64,000 nucleotides of DNA from Ligilactobacillus saerimneri DSM 16049 (GTDB lineage Bacteria; Bacillota; Bacilli; Lactobacillales; Lactobacillaceae), in assembly GCF_000423265.1 (NCBI RefSeq), contig NZ_AUHQ01000004.1, forward strand, positions 1-64,000, in the 5' to 3' direction. The stretch's first letter is position 1. Each line of letters opens with the position of its first letter. Below the pieces are notes generated by a model. That model did not search any database, was not told where the DNA came from, and saw nothing but the letters and a program-made list of their open reading frames with translations. Below are positions 40,818 to 51,435 of the stretch, piece after piece. The position numbers and the translations under genes were made by a program.

Positions 40818-41909
40818 TTAATGCATAATTTCTTGTAGGACAGCAATTACTTTGTTAGCAGCATCAGGTACCCCTGCCTGCCGAGCATTTTGCCCCATTT
40901 GCTGCCGTTTTTGTTCATCTTGCATAATTTGTTGAATGTTAGCAAATAACGTTTTTTGATTAAGATCTTCTTCCTTGATCATCAAAGCTGCGTCTTGTTT
41001 TACCAAGCTCAGTGCATTCTTTATTTGGTGGTCATTAGTTACATAAGGACTAGGAATTAGAATAGTTGGAATCCCCAAAGCAGTAATTTCAGCTAAACTA
41101 GTAGCCCCAGCCCGCCCCACAATGCAGTCAATTTCTGGCAGAATCTGGGGCATATCCGGAATGTATGGCACTACCTTAACATTGTCAGGAACCGCAACAT
41201 CCCGCAAAGCAATTTTGGTTTTTTCATAGTGGGCTTGTCCTGTTACAAATAGGACTTGGTAGGCAGCCCCCTTAAACATGGGCAAAGTAGCGATACTTGC
41301 TTCGTTGATAGGTCGTGCTCCCCGTGACCCTCCAAAGATCATCACGGTTGGCTTTTCAGGGTCAAGTCCATACTCAGTTAACCGTCCTGTCGGCTGCATA
41401 TTAGCGACTTGTTGAGCCCGCGGATTCCCAGTAAAGACTACCTTCCGCGCTGGAAAATCGTTTCGAGCATCTTCAAAGCAAATACCGATCTTGTCAACAA
41501 ACCGGGCTAAGAATTTATTAGTAACTCCCGCCACACTGTTTTGCTCATGAATCATCGTTGGAATCTTTAATCTTGCAGCTGCATAAACCACGGCACCACA
41601 GACATAGCCCCCGGTTCCAATCACCACATCGGGTTTAAAGTCTTTGATGATCCGTTTAGAAACATGAACACTCTTTAAAAAGAGATAGATGGTCTTGAAA
41701 TTATCTAACGATAATGACCGCTTAAATCCCTGAATTTCAATTGTCTTGAAAGGAATGCCGGCGTCAGGAACAATTCTACTCTCTAAACCACGGTGCGTTC
41801 CGACGTACAGGACTTCCGCCTGGGGATCTTTTTGCTTGATCGCTTCAATCAGTGCTAATGCTGGGTAGATGTGGCCCCCAGTTCCACCACCAGATACAAT
41901 AATTCTCAT
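40818..41909 (-). CDS. murG: MurG lipid II synthase (GlcNAc transferase)
   Basis: 363 aa. The N-terminal glycine loop [14 protein letters not shown] lies at 7-20, [17 protein letters not shown] in the middle, and [11 protein letters not shown] and [15 protein letters not shown] in the UDP-GlcNAc-binding C-domain. It adds GlcNAc to lipid I on the inner membrane face. Overlaps murD by 4 nt. Confidence 0.97.
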   Translation of the reverse strand: MRIIVSGGGTGGHIYPALALIEAIKQKDPQAEVLYVGTHRGLESRIVPDAGIPFKTIEIQGFKRSLSLDNFKTIYLFLKSVHVSKRIIKDFKPDVVIGTGGYVCGAVVYAAARLKIPTMIHEQNSVAGVTNKFLARFVDKIGICFEDARNDFPARKVVFTGNPRAQQVANMQPTGRLTEYGLDPEKPTVMIFGGSRGARPINEASIATLPMFKGAAYQVLFVTGQAHYEKTKIALRDVAVPDNVKVVPYIPDMPQILPEIDCIVGRAGATSLAEITALGIPTILIPSPYVTNDHQIKNALSLVKQDAALMIKEEDLNQKTLFANIQQIMQDEQKRQQMGQNARQAGVPDAANKVIAVLQEIMH

Positions 41910-43285
41910 TTTGCTACCTCCACTTGTGCTTTCAACTGTTCAACTGCTTCGATGAACCGGTCACCCCGTACTTCAAACGTTGGCCATTGATCCCAACTAG
42001 CACATGCTGGTGAGAGCAAAATAATATCGCCCGGCTGGCTCAAACGATATGCTTCGGGAACTGCGGTTACCGCATTTTGCGAATGAATAATCTCTTTGAT
42101 ACCAGCTTTTTGTCCAGCATCGGCCATCAAATCAGCTGTTTCACCAAAAACAACCATTGCCCGCACATGCTTTTGCAAATCAGGTACTAACCGATCAAAG
42201 GTGAAACCACGGTCCAAACCACCGGCTAGAAGAACAACTGGTGCAGTGAACCCGTCCAGCGCCTTCTGCGTAGCTTCAATATCAGTTGCTTTAGAATCAT
42301 TGTACACTTTACGTTCGTTGACCGTTGTTACGAACTGCGTCCGGTGCCGCACCCCGGAGAAAGTTTTGAGCACCTCGATAATATCGTGATTACTCTTTCC
42401 ACAAAGCTTAGCAACTGCAATCGCAGCTAAGGCATTCTCAACATTGTGGGTCCCCGGAACTTTGATTTCTGCAGCTGGCATAATTGCTTCGTCTTGATAA
42501 TACAAAACCCCATCTTTTTCATAAGCACCATTAGTTGTCAGTGCTTGGCGGGAGAAAGGTATCACTTGTGCTTGGGTATGGTTAGCCACTTCTCTGGCTT
42601 CAGGAACATCCCAGTTGACCACAAAGTAATCATCCGCTGTCTGGTTCATCGTGACCCGCATCTTAGCCTTAATGTAGTTAGCGTGTGTTTGATGCCAATC
42701 GGTATGAGCCTGGTAAATGTTAGTTAGGACTGCAATGTGTGGATGGAGGTCGGTAATTCCCATCAATTGAAAACTCGATATTTCAGTAACTAAAGTATCA
42801 GCTGGTGTAACTTCCTGAGCAACCTTGCTGGCAGAAACTCCAATGTTACCGACAGCAACAGCGCGCCCGTTCTTTCGTCCTTGATTTAACATCAACGTAA
42901 TCATAGTTGTGGTAGTGGTTTTACCATTTGAACCCGTTACACAGTACATCGGTGCTTCGCTGACTTCGTATGCCAATTCAGGTTCAGTAATGACCGGAAT
43001 TCCCTGGGTAACCGCGGCTGCCACTAAAACGTTAGTGTACGGGATACCGGGATTTTTAACCATCAAGTCAACCCCGTCCAACAGTTCCAAGGGGTGACTC
43101 CCAGTTACCACTGTAATTCCAGCTGCTTGTAGTTTTGTAACCACAGTTAAATCAGCCGGTGTTTGCTTATCGTTGACAGTCACTTTAGCCCCTAATTTAA
43201 GTAATAAGTTGGCAGCATTAACCCCACTTGTACCGAGACCTAGCACCAAAACGTGCTTATTTTGATATTTAGTTACGTTCTTCAT
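41906..43285 (-). CDS. murD: UDP-MurNAc-L-alanine:D-glutamate ligase MurD
   Basis: 459 aa. Mur ligase motifs are [16 protein letters not shown] at the UDP-binding start, the P-loop [14 protein letters not shown] (near 112-125), and [12 protein letters not shown] in the central domain. [17 protein letters not shown] and LLAGGLDRG mark the C-domain. It adds D-glutamate to UDP-MurNAc-L-Ala. Between mraY and murG, as usual. Confidence 0.97.
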   Translation of the reverse strand: MKNVTKYQNKHVLVLGLGTSGVNAANLLLKLGAKVTVNDKQTPADLTVVTKLQAAGITVVTGSHPLELLDGVDLMVKNPGIPYTNVLVAAAVTQGIPVITEPELAYEVSEAPMYCVTGSNGKTTTTTMITLMLNQGRKNGRAVAVGNIGVSASKVAQEVTPADTLVTEISSFQLMGITDLHPHIAVLTNIYQAHTDWHQTHANYIKAKMRVTMNQTADDYFVVNWDVPEAREVANHTQAQVIPFSRQALTTNGAYEKDGVLYYQDEAIMPAAEIKVPGTHNVENALAAIAVAKLCGKSNHDIIEVLKTFSGVRHRTQFVTTVNERKVYNDSKATDIEATQKALDGFTAPVVLLAGGLDRGFTFDRLVPDLQKHVRAMVVFGETADLMADAGQKAGIKEIIHSQNAVTAVPEAYRLSQPGDIILLSPACASWDQWPTFEVRGDRFIEAVEQLKAQVEVAK

Positions 43286-43303
43286 CGTTGATACTTCCTT
43301 ACC

Positions 43304-44269
43304 TTAGTTAATAATGATCATTACCGTGACGATCGCAAAGACTAACCCCACTAGCCAAAAAGTGATGTCGATCCGCCATTCGCTCCACCCTAACTTTTCA
43401 AAATGGTGGTGAATTGGACTCATGAGGAAGATGCGCTTGCCAGTTAACTTAAATGATGCCACCTGAAGGATTACACTCAAGGTTTCTGCCACAAAGATAA
43501 TCCCAATTGCCAGCAATGACAATTCATGGTGTAACAAGATGGAAGTGGCTGCTAAAGCCCCACCCAAAGCAAGTGACCCCATGTCTCCCATGAAGATCTT
43601 AGCTGGTTTGTGATTGTAAAACATAAATGCTAACAAGGCACCAATAACAGCAATACAGAACAACAAAATATCTGTATGGTTTTCAACATACGCGATGACT
43701 CCATAAGCGCCAAAGGCGATGCTAGCCTGACCTGTAACCAAACCATCAATCCCGTCTGTTAAGTTGACCGCATTGGAAAAACCAACTAACCAAAAAGCTA
43801 CAAATAAAACATAAATAATCCCTAAGTTAAGTTCATATCCGAAAAAGTTCAATGAAAATGGTAATCCGCAGTACCAGTAAACAATCAAGAAAACTACTGC
43901 ACCAATAATTTGTCCGAATAATTTTTGCCGGGCCGTCAACCCTTCATTTTGCTTCTTGAGCAACTTGATGGAATCATCCCAGAAACCTAAAAAGCCATAG
44001 AGCATCAAAATGAAGTCTAAAACCAGAATCTGTGGTGTCATTTGGTGCAATACCAATGGTGTCCATAAACATGTGATCAAAATTGCAAAGTTGAAAACAA
44101 AGCCCCCCATAGTTGGCGTGCCGGCTTTTTTCTGGTGCCATTGTGGCCCTTCTTCGCGGATCATCTGTCCCATGTGTTTTTGATGTGCATACTTAATTAA
44201 TACCGGTGTGAAAATCAAGGTCAAAATAAAACTTGATAATAACGGTATTACCAATTCAAGATTAGTCAT
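43304..44269 (-). CDS. mraY: phospho-MurNAc-pentapeptide translocase MraY
   Basis: 321 aa with about ten membrane spans. Motifs are [14 protein letters not shown], the catalytic DDSIK ([10 protein letters not shown]) with NLTDGIDGL, and [12 protein letters not shown] with [15 protein letters not shown]. It transfers phospho-MurNAc-pentapeptide to undecaprenyl phosphate, giving lipid I. It directly follows murE, with 4 nt between them. Confidence 0.98.
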   Translation of the reverse strand: MTNLELVIPLLSSFILTLIFTPVLIKYAHQKHMGQMIREEGPQWHQKKAGTPTMGGFVFNFAILITCLWTPLVLHQMTPQILVLDFILMLYGFLGFWDDSIKLLKKQNEGLTARQKLFGQIIGAVVFLIVYWYCGLPFSLNFFGYELNLGIIYVLFVAFWLVGFSNAVNLTDGIDGLVTGQASIAFGAYGVIAYVENHTDILLFCIAVIGALLAFMFYNHKPAKIFMGDMGSLALGGALAATSILLHHELSLLAIGIIFVAETLSVILQVASFKLTGKRIFLMSPIHHHFEKLGWSEWRIDITFWLVGLVFAIVTVMIIIN

Positions 44270-44273
44270 TTTC

Positions 44274-45758
44274 TTACTTCTTCTCCTTTATCTCTAATGC
44301 CTTGGTGGCTTCTTCAACATCGTCAAAATGATGCTTTGTTTTACCAATTATTTGATAATCTTCATGCCCTTTACCGGCAATCAAAACAATATCTCCGACT
44401 TGAGCTTGGTGAATTGCTGTCTGAATTGCCGCCCGGCGGTCAGTGATACGATCATAATGATAACCGGCTGGTACACCAGCAACTACTTCATCTAAGATTG
44501 CCTCTGGATCTTCTGTTCGTGGGTTATCCGAAGTAAAGAACACGTGATCACTATTTTCAACGGCAATCTTGGCCATCTTCGGACGCTTGCTCCGATCACG
44601 ATCACCACCACAGCCAATGACACAGTAAACATCCCGGGGTGCGAAATCATTGATAGTAGTAAGGGCGTTTAATAGTCCATCCGGCGTATGGGAATAATCA
44701 ACAATTGCACTCACCCCAGAAGCTGAAGTGATTAATTGCAACCGCCCCTTCACACCTGGAAATGCCTCTAAGGTAGCAATTAATTCTGCCGTGCTAATCC
44801 CAGCGACATAGCCTGCACCAAAGGCAGCTAGCAAGTTATAAACATTGAATAAACCGACAGTTTTAACCGTTAAATGATGCTTTTCACCAAAAACAATGAG
44901 GTCAAAGTCGGTTCCCCGTTCATGGATTTTAACATTCTGGGCCCGCACCATTGCGCGGTGGTTTTTAATCCCATAAGTCAAAACTTCAGCAGCGGTATCA
45001 GCTTGGAATTTTTCTCCCATAGGATCATCAATATTCATCACCGCCACTTTAGGCCGCCCGTTGCTTCCATAGGTATTACCTAACTGCGCAAACAGCAAAC
45101 TCTTAGCATGGGCATACTCTGCCATGGTTTTGTGATAGTCTAGGTGGTCCTGGGTAAAGTTAGTGAACACTGCGGTATCAAAATCAATCCCCCAGACACG
45201 TCCCTGAATCAGGGCAATCGAAGATACTTCCATTGCAACTGTCGTTACCTGGCTATCAACCATCTGCTTAAGTGTTTTTTGGAGGGTCAAAACATCCGGA
45301 GTGGTATTGGCAGTCGGAAATTTTTTCTGACCAATACGCCGATACATGGTTCCGATTAACCCGGTTTGCTCGCCATGGTGCCTGAAAATTGCATCAATCA
45401 TATGAGTTACCGTTGTTTTCCCATTTGTCCCAGTGACCCCAACAATCTGCATTTGGTGACTTGGGCGTCCATAAAAGGCATCCCCTAACTCGGCTAGGGC
45501 CCGCCGGGTATCGTTGACATAAATCACTGGTACCGTCGTTGTTACTGGCTCTTGGGCCACAATCAGCTGAGCCCCGTTGGCAACAGCCGCTGGCACAAAT
45601 TTATGTCCATCGACGCTAAACCCCTTGATAGCCACAAAAATACTTCCCGGCTCAATCTCCCGGGTATCTTGGGTAACCAGATTAACCGTAAAGTCTGCAA
45701 AATCCGGCACCGGCCGTGTTTTAAATCGTAATGTATTAATCAGTTGACTTGCTAACAT
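44274..45758 (-). CDS. murE: UDP-MurNAc-tripeptide ligase MurE, meso-DAP-adding type
   Basis: Start set at the ATG at 45758 behind GGTGAGGAAA; 494 aa. The P-loop is GTNGKTT (110-116), [10 protein letters not shown] lies at 200-209, DYSHTPDGL at 354-362, and GKGHEDYQ at 462-469. The amino-acid-selecting motif is DNPRTEDP (411-418). Asn-Pro-Arg at this place is characteristic of meso-DAP ligases, while Lys-adding enzymes have other residues. The wall should thus be DAP-type. Having murE inside the cluster, between pbp2B and mraY, follows the Bacillus order. Confidence 0.95.
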   Translation of the reverse strand: MLASQLINTLRFKTRPVPDFADFTVNLVTQDTREIEPGSIFVAIKGFSVDGHKFVPAAVANGAQLIVAQEPVTTTVPVIYVNDTRRALAELGDAFYGRPSHQMQIVGVTGTNGKTTVTHMIDAIFRHHGEQTGLIGTMYRRIGQKKFPTANTTPDVLTLQKTLKQMVDSQVTTVAMEVSSIALIQGRVWGIDFDTAVFTNFTQDHLDYHKTMAEYAHAKSLLFAQLGNTYGSNGRPKVAVMNIDDPMGEKFQADTAAEVLTYGIKNHRAMVRAQNVKIHERGTDFDLIVFGEKHHLTVKTVGLFNVYNLLAAFGAGYVAGISTAELIATLEAFPGVKGRLQLITSASGVSAIVDYSHTPDGLLNALTTINDFAPRDVYCVIGCGGDRDRSKRPKMAKIAVENSDHVFFTSDNPRTEDPEAILDEVVAGVPAGYHYDRITDRRAAIQTAIHQAQVGDIVLIAGKGHEDYQIIGKTKHHFDDVEEATKALEIKEKK

Positions 45759-45771
45759 TTTCCTCACCAAT

Positions 45772-47919
45772 TTATTTTAATTTTACTTCAATTTGTTTTA
45801 CCTTTGCGAGGTTAGTCCCCGCCTTGACACTTTGCTTGGCAACATAGCCTGAACCGGAGGTCTTGATCGTGATTCCTAAAATATCCTGGAGTGCAACCAC
45901 GTCACTCCGCGACCAGCCCGTAATATTCGGCATTTGTTTGGTGCCCGCAGTTAATAATACAACTCGTGCGCCACTGATCAAGCTACTTTTTGCTGGAACC
46001 GACTGGGCTTTGATTTTCGTGCCGTTGCCCACCACTGTCACCTGCAGGCCTTTTTCGAGTAATTGCTTTTGTGCTTGGGCAACTTTTTTGCCTTTGACAT
46101 CAGGCATTGCAATACTTGTAGCTTGATAACCACTTGTATCTTCGTCCAGTGCTTGCTTCATCAGTGGATTGAAAATCGAAGCTACCATTTGTCCTTCGTT
46201 TTGACCAGCAAAGGTCTTTGGCTTCTTAACAGTTACGTATAGAATATACCGCGGATTGTCAGCTGGGGCTATCCCTGCTACTGAGAAAATATAATTAGTT
46301 CCCCCACGTTGGTAACCACCATCAGTGCTGGCAATCTGCGCAGTCCCTGTTTTAACGGCAACTTTGTAACCATCAATTTGATAAGACTTCCCCGTCCCGT
46401 TCTTTTCGTAAACTACGCCTTCCATCAGTTCACGCACCTTAGCGGCCGTGCTTGCCTTAATCGGCTTACCGACGGTTGTCGTATGCGACTGATAGACCGT
46501 TTTCCCTGTATTAGGATCAACGATTTTATCAATCAAACGTGGCTTTATCATCTTACCATTGTTGGCAATTGCCGTATAGGCTTGAAGCATCTGTAAAACA
46601 GTCACGTTGATCCCCTGACCATAGGAAGTATTAGCACTGTCAATTGGGTATTGGTATTGAATCGAGCCCTGAGCTTCATCACCCAACCCAGAATTTGTCG
46701 ATTTCAAGAAGCCAAACTTCTTAATATATTGGAGCCATGTCTTCGAGCCCATCTTCTCTTCTAAATGAGCCATCCCCACGTTCGAGGACCGGAAGAAGGC
46801 TTCAGCATACGAAATATAGCCCCAACCACTTGGGTTCCAGTCGGTTATCTTGGATCCGTCAATGCTGTACGTCCCTGAACGATAGTACTCGTTAGGGTTA
46901 AAATGGCCTGAATCAATCGCAGCTGCTACTGTGAAGGCCTTCATGGTAGACCCGGGTTCGTATGCATCTTCCAGCAATGTATTTCGCCACATCTTGTCCA
47001 TTCCTTCACGCGTCTGTGCATTATACGTCGGTCGCTGTGAGGCAGCTTTGATTGCACCTGTTTTAGCATCCATCAAGACAGCATTGATGTTTTCAGGATG
47101 GTATGTCTCATCAGCCTTAGACATCAACGTTTCTAAATATGTCTGTAACTGGGGATTGATTGTCGTATAGATATTATCACCGTTTTTAGCCGGCTTTTCT
47201 TTTTGGGCAGTTTTTAATCCCTGCAAGCCTTGTCCGGCAGCCGAAGATTTTTTCACTCCGTTCTCACCCTTTAACAAGCGATTATACTGCTTTTCTAGTC
47301 CTGTAATCCCGGTTAAATCACCATCCTTACTCTTGGTAATCCCGATTAAGTGTGACGCAAAGATTCCATTAGGATAAAGACGGTTTTGTTGGGCGGTAAA
47401 CTTAATCCCTGGTACTTTGGTCGCTTGAATACGTTTCTTGGTTTCCAGGGAAATATTTTTCCCTGCCGTCCCTAGTTCTACTTGGTACAGGTGTTGGTTC
47501 AACCCCATATTGATCGCCCGTAAAACCTTGGTATAACTCATGGATAAGTTCTTGCTTAAAACCTGAGCAGCCTTCTCTTTTTGCGAGCTTGGTAAATATT
47601 CTTTCTTACCATAGTTAACCGCTTCTTTAGATAAAACGATGTACACAGAATATGTGGTGGTATCTTCGGCAATCGGTTGATCCTCCGCGTCATAGATCGT
47701 CCCCCGTTTAGCCGGAATCATAGTTTCTTTAGCGTATAATTTCTGAACCATTGCGGTCAGGTTCTTCCCATTAGCACGATGAAAAACGCTTACATAAAAA
47801 AAGCGCCCGATAAAGATCACAAAAAGACCGAGCACAATAAAAAAGAGATACCTTCCAAAATGATTCCTACTGTACTGTCTAATGCGAGCTTCTACCTGTC
47901 GCTTCTTATTGATTCTCAT
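45772..47919 (-). CDS. pbp2B: penicillin-binding protein 2B (FtsI) with PASTA domains
   Basis: 715 aa. A basic N-terminus and one membrane anchor (about 22-45) precede the dimerisation domain (RGTIYDAEDQPIAED). The transpeptidase domain has STMK at 324-327, SSN at 378-380 and KTGT at 523-526. Two PASTA modules end the protein (about 600-715, IAMPDVKGKKVAQAQKQLLE, MPNITGWSRSDVVALQDIL). It cross-links septal peptidoglycan in the FtsW-FtsI pair. Follows ftsL directly. Confidence 0.96.
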   Translation of the reverse strand: MRINKKRQVEARIRQYSRNHFGRYLFFIVLGLFVIFIGRFFYVSVFHRANGKNLTAMVQKLYAKETMIPAKRGTIYDAEDQPIAEDTTTYSVYIVLSKEAVNYGKKEYLPSSQKEKAAQVLSKNLSMSYTKVLRAINMGLNQHLYQVELGTAGKNISLETKKRIQATKVPGIKFTAQQNRLYPNGIFASHLIGITKSKDGDLTGITGLEKQYNRLLKGENGVKKSSAAGQGLQGLKTAQKEKPAKNGDNIYTTINPQLQTYLETLMSKADETYHPENINAVLMDAKTGAIKAASQRPTYNAQTREGMDKMWRNTLLEDAYEPGSTMKAFTVAAAIDSGHFNPNEYYRSGTYSIDGSKITDWNPSGWGYISYAEAFFRSSNVGMAHLEEKMGSKTWLQYIKKFGFLKSTNSGLGDEAQGSIQYQYPIDSANTSYGQGINVTVLQMLQAYTAIANNGKMIKPRLIDKIVDPNTGKTVYQSHTTTVGKPIKASTAAKVRELMEGVVYEKNGTGKSYQIDGYKVAVKTGTAQIASTDGGYQRGGTNYIFSVAGIAPADNPRYILYVTVKKPKTFAGQNEGQMVASIFNPLMKQALDEDTSGYQATSIAMPDVKGKKVAQAQKQLLEKGLQVTVVGNGTKIKAQSVPAKSSLISGARVVLLTAGTKQMPNITGWSRSDVVALQDILGITIKTSGSGYVAKQSVKAGTNLAKVKQIEVKLK

Positions 47920-48282
47920 TTACTTAGTAACATTCCTTACGTTTTTGGAGTTCATAGTCAAACCAGAATCTTTAGCGATGCTTTCCAAGCGTGAACGGGA
48001 AGATAATTCACTGATTTCTTGTTTGGCATTGCTATTTTTTGTCTTTAACTTGGTCACCTTTTCAGTGGCAACCTGTAATTGGTTCTGGGCAACTGACGCA
48101 CTAACGCTTGATGCAACGACAAAGGTTGCCAACAATAAACACCAAGCGATAGCAATGAAAACTGCTACAACTTCAACTTTATGATATGTATTAAGGTTTG
48201 TTTGAGGCCGGACATATGTACTGCTGTGGTGTAAGTTTTGAGGTTGTCTGGCCGGGCTAATGTTTCGCGCTGTACTTTGCAT
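47920..48282 (-). CDS. ftsL: cell-division protein FtsL
   Basis: 120 aa. A polar N-terminus (1-38) precedes one membrane span (about 39-60, VEVVAVFIAIAWCLLLATFV). An extracytoplasmic coiled coil follows (about 68-110, QLQVATEKVTKLKTKNSNAK). Small bitopic protein at the standard FtsL position between rsmH and pbp2B. It partners with DivIB and DivIC. The sequence is too variable for motifs, so position and topology carry the call. Confidence 0.9.
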   Translation of the reverse strand: MQSTARNISPARQPQNLHHSSTYVRPQTNLNTYHKVEVVAVFIAIAWCLLLATFVVASSVSASVAQNQLQVATEKVTKLKTKNSNAKQEISELSSRSRLESIAKDSGLTMNSKNVRNVTK

Positions 48283-48296
48283 TTGAATGCACCTGC

Positions 48297-49244
48297 CTAT
48301 TTAATTCTCTCGATTACCCGTAACCGCGCTGAATGAGCGCGCCGGTTGTTTGCTAACTCTGTTGCTGATGGGACGATCGGTTTCCGCGTGACTAACTTAA
48401 AATCAGGTTGTAATTCAGGCGGAATTACTGGTAAGCCTTGGGGTACATCTCGCACCTGAGAATGCTCCCGAAAAATATCCTTAACAATCCGATCTTCTAG
48501 GGGCTGGAACGTAATAACAGCAACCCGACCACCAACTGCAAGCAGATCTAATGCTTGGTGGAGGGAAGCTTCCAACGCCCCCATTTCATCGTTAACAGCA
48601 ATGCGAATTGCCTGAAAAACTTTTTTAGCGGGATGACCACCAGTACGGCGGGCCCGCGCAGGAATTGCGGTCTTGATAATATCTACCAACTCCCCGGTTG
48701 TCACGATCGGGTGATCCTGGCGTACTTTTTCAATCCGCCGGGCAATTTGTTTAGCAAACTTTTCATCCCCATAACGGTGAAAAATCTTCACTAGTTGCCC
48801 ATATTCCCATTCATTAACCACTGTTTGGGCGGTTAGGGCTTGTCGCTGATCCATCCGCATGTCTAATGGCGCGTCATAACGATAACTGAACCCCCGCTCT
48901 GCATCATCAAACTGGGGGGAAGAAACGCCCAGGTCATATAAGACCCCTGTTACCCGCTGCACACCATGGTGAGTTAATGCTTCCTTTAGGTTACGGAAGT
49001 TACTTTCAACTAGGGTCAAATGTCCCGCTGCAATCGCCGGTGCCAATTGCTTTAGGTTATAGGTAATCGCAGTGTCATCCTGGTCAAAACTATACAAATG
49101 TCCTGTCGCACTCAAGTGGTTCAAAATATTTTTGGTGTGACCACCCCCACCTAACGTACAGTCCACATAGGTTCCATCAGGGGTGGTGATCAGCGCATCT
49201 ACTGCTTCATTGAGCAGTACTGTTATGTGATTAAAATCCGCCAT
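48297..49244 (-). CDS. rsmH: 16S rRNA m4C1402 methyltransferase RsmH (MraW)
   Basis: Start set at the ATG at 49244 behind TATAGGAGTAGGGCG; the longer frame would overlap mraZ. 315 aa. Motifs are [11 protein letters not shown], the SAM-binding [40 protein letters not shown], and the C-terminal [21 protein letters not shown]. It N4-methylates C1402 in the decoding site. Second gene of the cluster. Confidence 0.97.
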   Translation of the reverse strand: MADFNHITVLLNEAVDALITTPDGTYVDCTLGGGGHTKNILNHLSATGHLYSFDQDDTAITYNLKQLAPAIAAGHLTLVESNFRNLKEALTHHGVQRVTGVLYDLGVSSPQFDDAERGFSYRYDAPLDMRMDQRQALTAQTVVNEWEYGQLVKIFHRYGDEKFAKQIARRIEKVRQDHPIVTTGELVDIIKTAIPARARRTGGHPAKKVFQAIRIAVNDEMGALEASLHQALDLLAVGGRVAVITFQPLEDRIVKDIFREHSQVRDVPQGLPVIPPELQPDFKLVTRKPIVPSATELANNRRAHSARLRVIERIK

Positions 49245-49254
49245 CGCCCTACTC

Positions 49255-49686
49255 CTATAAATCAAAGTCAATCATGTCTTCAGCAATATCATCGAAGTTC
49301 TCCTCCGCTTCAGTGGAGAATGCTTCCCAACGTTCTGCTGACCAAATTTCAATCCGGTTCGAAACACCAACGACCACGCATTGTTTTTCCAATGCTGCAT
49401 GCTTGCGCAGTGATGCTGGAAGATTGATTCTGCCTTGTTTATCAAACTCGCATTCCGTCGCTGCTGAATAAAAGAACCGCGTGAATGTCCGCGCACTATG
49501 CTTCGTCACCGGTAATTTTTGAATTTTTTCTTCGAGGATTTTCCATTGGTCCATGGGGTAACCAAATAAACATCCGTCCATGCCGCGCGTCACAACAAAA
49601 TTAGGGACTAATTGCTTACGAAACTTTGCCGGAACAATCAGCCGCCCCTTACTATCAATCGTATGTTGGAACTCGCCCATGAACAT
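49255..49686 (-). CDS. mraZ: transcriptional regulator MraZ
   Basis: 143 aa with two AbrB-like SpoVT halves. The first is [20 protein letters not shown]; the second is [32 protein letters not shown] and [11 protein letters not shown] end the halves. MraZ binds GTGG-type repeats ahead of its own gene and regulates the cluster, and such repeats are present at 49723-49767. First gene of the division/wall cluster. Confidence 0.96.
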   Translation of the reverse strand: MFMGEFQHTIDSKGRLIVPAKFRKQLVPNFVVTRGMDGCLFGYPMDQWKILEEKIQKLPVTKHSARTFTRFFYSAATECEFDKQGRINLPASLRKHAALEKQCVVVGVSNRIEIWSAERWEAFSTEAEENFDDIAEDMIDFDL

Positions 49687-49715
49687 TTGGTCACACCACC
49701 TTCCTATACAAAATA

Positions 49716-49767
49716 AATATTACCACAATTCCCCACTTTCAACCACATAATATCCCACTCTCCCCAC
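49716..49767 (-). promoter_or_regulatory. mraZ: mraZ promoter region with MraZ-type GTGG repeats
   Basis: On the minus strand five GTGG or GTGGG units occur, with plus-strand CCAC ends at about 49726, 49736, 49746, 49758 and 49767. The last three before the gene are spaced exactly 10 bp apart, as expected for MraZ boxes on one helix face. They overlap TTGTGGTAATATT, the presumed -10 region. Confidence 0.75.
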
Positions 49768-49780
49768 TTTTCTGACAAAT

Positions 49781-49818
49781 AAAAAAAGATTGAAACCACA
49801 AACGATTTCAATCTTTCT
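49781..49818 (-). terminator. terminator after the DUF3397 gene
   Basis: AAAGATTGAAA and TTTCAATCTTT form a perfect 11-bp stem with a 10-nt loop, followed by a T-run on the minus strand. It insulates mraZ from upstream transcription. Confidence 0.9.
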
Positions 49819-49834
49819 AAATTAACATTAACTT

Positions 49835-50194
49835 TTATAAATATTTGAAGAGTCGTAACCCCAATAAAACGATGTAAATCAACAGTATCAAGATATCGGT
49901 TAACCGCCAAAAATACAGAAAGAAGGTTCGATAAATCAAATCTCCGTTTTGGCTTACCATCCCAATGATGATTAAGATCCCCATCACAGCTAGTAAAAAA
50001 ATAATATACGGAAACAGTGACAATTTGAACACCTGCGTTGAGAGATCACAAGCGCCAATAAATAAGGGGATCACCACTATATCTAACCGTTTAACATGTA
50101 GCCGACGCCAAAAGCCAGGCCATTTTTTGCGGATCAACGACAATATCAACCAGACTACGGCTAATATTATTAATTGCTCCCACCATTCCAGCAT
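49835..50194 (-). CDS. DUF3397 family membrane protein
   Basis: 119 aa with four membrane spans (about 6-22, 40-55, 61-80, 95-115) and the family's short loops. DUF3397 proteins are found next to mraZ in many lactobacilli and other Firmicutes, and their function is unknown. Located between lysC and mraZ and closed by a strong terminator, so it belongs to the upstream unit rather than the division cluster. Confidence 0.85.
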   Translation of the reverse strand: MLEWWEQLIILAVVWLILSLIRKKWPGFWRRLHVKRLDIVVIPLFIGACDLSTQVFKLSLFPYIIFLLAVMGILIIIGMVSQNGDLIYRTFFLYFWRLTDILILLIYIVLLGLRLFKYL

Positions 50195-50210
50195 AAGTCA
50201 AGCCTTTCTC

Positions 50211-51413
50211 TTAATCCTGGTTGAGTAAGAAAGCATCGTGCAATGCGTTAACTGCTACTTCCATATCTTTGCCATTGACTAATACCCAAATCGTTGTATG
50301 ACTATCAGTCGTCTGTAAAATAGTAATATTTTTAGCAGCCAAAGTGGAAACAATCTTGGCAGTAATCCCGGGAGTACCAGCCATCCCTGACCCAATTACT
50401 GCGATCTTGACACAACCTGCAATAGTTTCAAAATCAGCATTAGCTTGGGTTAGTAAGTTGCAGGCCTGCTTAGCTTCGCTCCGGTTGAGGTTAAAGACAA
50501 TCTTTTCAGGTGAAATGTTGATGAAGTCAACACTGATCCCGTTGTTGGCTAACAAGTTCAACACGTCAGCTGTTGCCATTGCCCTGGTCTTAACCACAAA
50601 TTGAGTCAGATCCGTTTGTTGGGTAACACCCACAACGGTCCGATAATGTTCAATTTGTAAGTTGCGATCAGTAACCAGGGTTCCTGATTGGTCAACATCA
50701 TCCCAAGTAGACCGAATGTGCATTGGCAGATGTGCTTGCTGGGCTACTTCCACGGCCCGCGGATGAATAACCTTGGCCCCTTCGTTGGCCATATTGGCTA
50801 CTTCTTCGTAACTCACTGCTTCTAAGAACTGGGCCTGCTTGACAATGCGTGGGTCCCCCGTCATCATCCCTGATACATCCGTGAAGATGTCAACCCATTC
50901 TGCACCTAAAGCCGCCCCTAACAAAGCAGCACTCGTATCAGAGCCCCCACGCCCCAGCGTGGTTACATGATGGGACCGTGATAAACCTTGGAAGCCGGCA
51001 ACCACAACTACATCATTAGTTTGGAAGGCTTCCATGATATTGTCTGTATCAACATCCAGCACCTTGGCATTTTGGAAGTCATTGTTTGTTCTAAAGCCCG
51101 CATCTGGTCCAGTCATCCCGGTGGCTGCAAAACCGTTAGTCCGTAAAAGCTCAGTCATGACAGCAGTAGAGATCACTTCACCCACAGAGACAATCATATC
51201 AAGTTCCCGTGCGGAAAGTTTAGTATCTTCACCACCCACAAGATCAAGCAAGGAATCAGTAGCATAAGGTGCCCCTTTACGCCCGATCGCAGAAACAACT
51301 ACTGCCACTTTAAATCCTTGGTCGACGGCGTAGCGAATGTGCTTCATTGCTTGACTACGCGCTTCTTCATCCTTAACGGAAGTTCCACCAAACTTTTGCA
51401 CGATAATCTTCAT
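50211..51413 (-). CDS. lysC: aspartate kinase
   Basis: Start set at the ATG at 51413 behind AAAGGGGAGATTTGATT; 400 aa. The kinase domain starts MKIIVQKFGGTSV. VVVVAGFQGLSRSHHVTTLGRGGSDTSAALLGAA marks the substrate-binding region, and two ACT domains at the C-terminus (about 255-400) bind effectors. It makes aspartyl phosphate, the first step to DAP, lysine, methionine and threonine. It lies directly after asnB, which connects both to DAP and wall metabolism. Confidence 0.94.
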   Translation of the reverse strand: MKIIVQKFGGTSVKDEEARSQAMKHIRYAVDQGFKVAVVVSAIGRKGAPYATDSLLDLVGGEDTKLSARELDMIVSVGEVISTAVMTELLRTNGFAATGMTGPDAGFRTNNDFQNAKVLDVDTDNIMEAFQTNDVVVVAGFQGLSRSHHVTTLGRGGSDTSAALLGAALGAEWVDIFTDVSGMMTGDPRIVKQAQFLEAVSYEEVANMANEGAKVIHPRAVEVAQQAHLPMHIRSTWDDVDQSGTLVTDRNLQIEHYRTVVGVTQQTDLTQFVVKTRAMATADVLNLLANNGISVDFINISPEKIVFNLNRSEAKQACNLLTQANADFETIAGCVKIAVIGSGMAGTPGITAKIVSTLAAKNITILQTTDSHTTIWVLVNGKDMEVAVNALHDAFLLNQD

Positions 51414-51435
51414 AATCAAATCTCCCCTTTAATTT

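Noticed and set aside
49704-49910. Leftward 68-codon frame before mraZ
   Set aside because: It reads through the strong DUF3397 terminator and the MraZ boxes, so it is not a gene.
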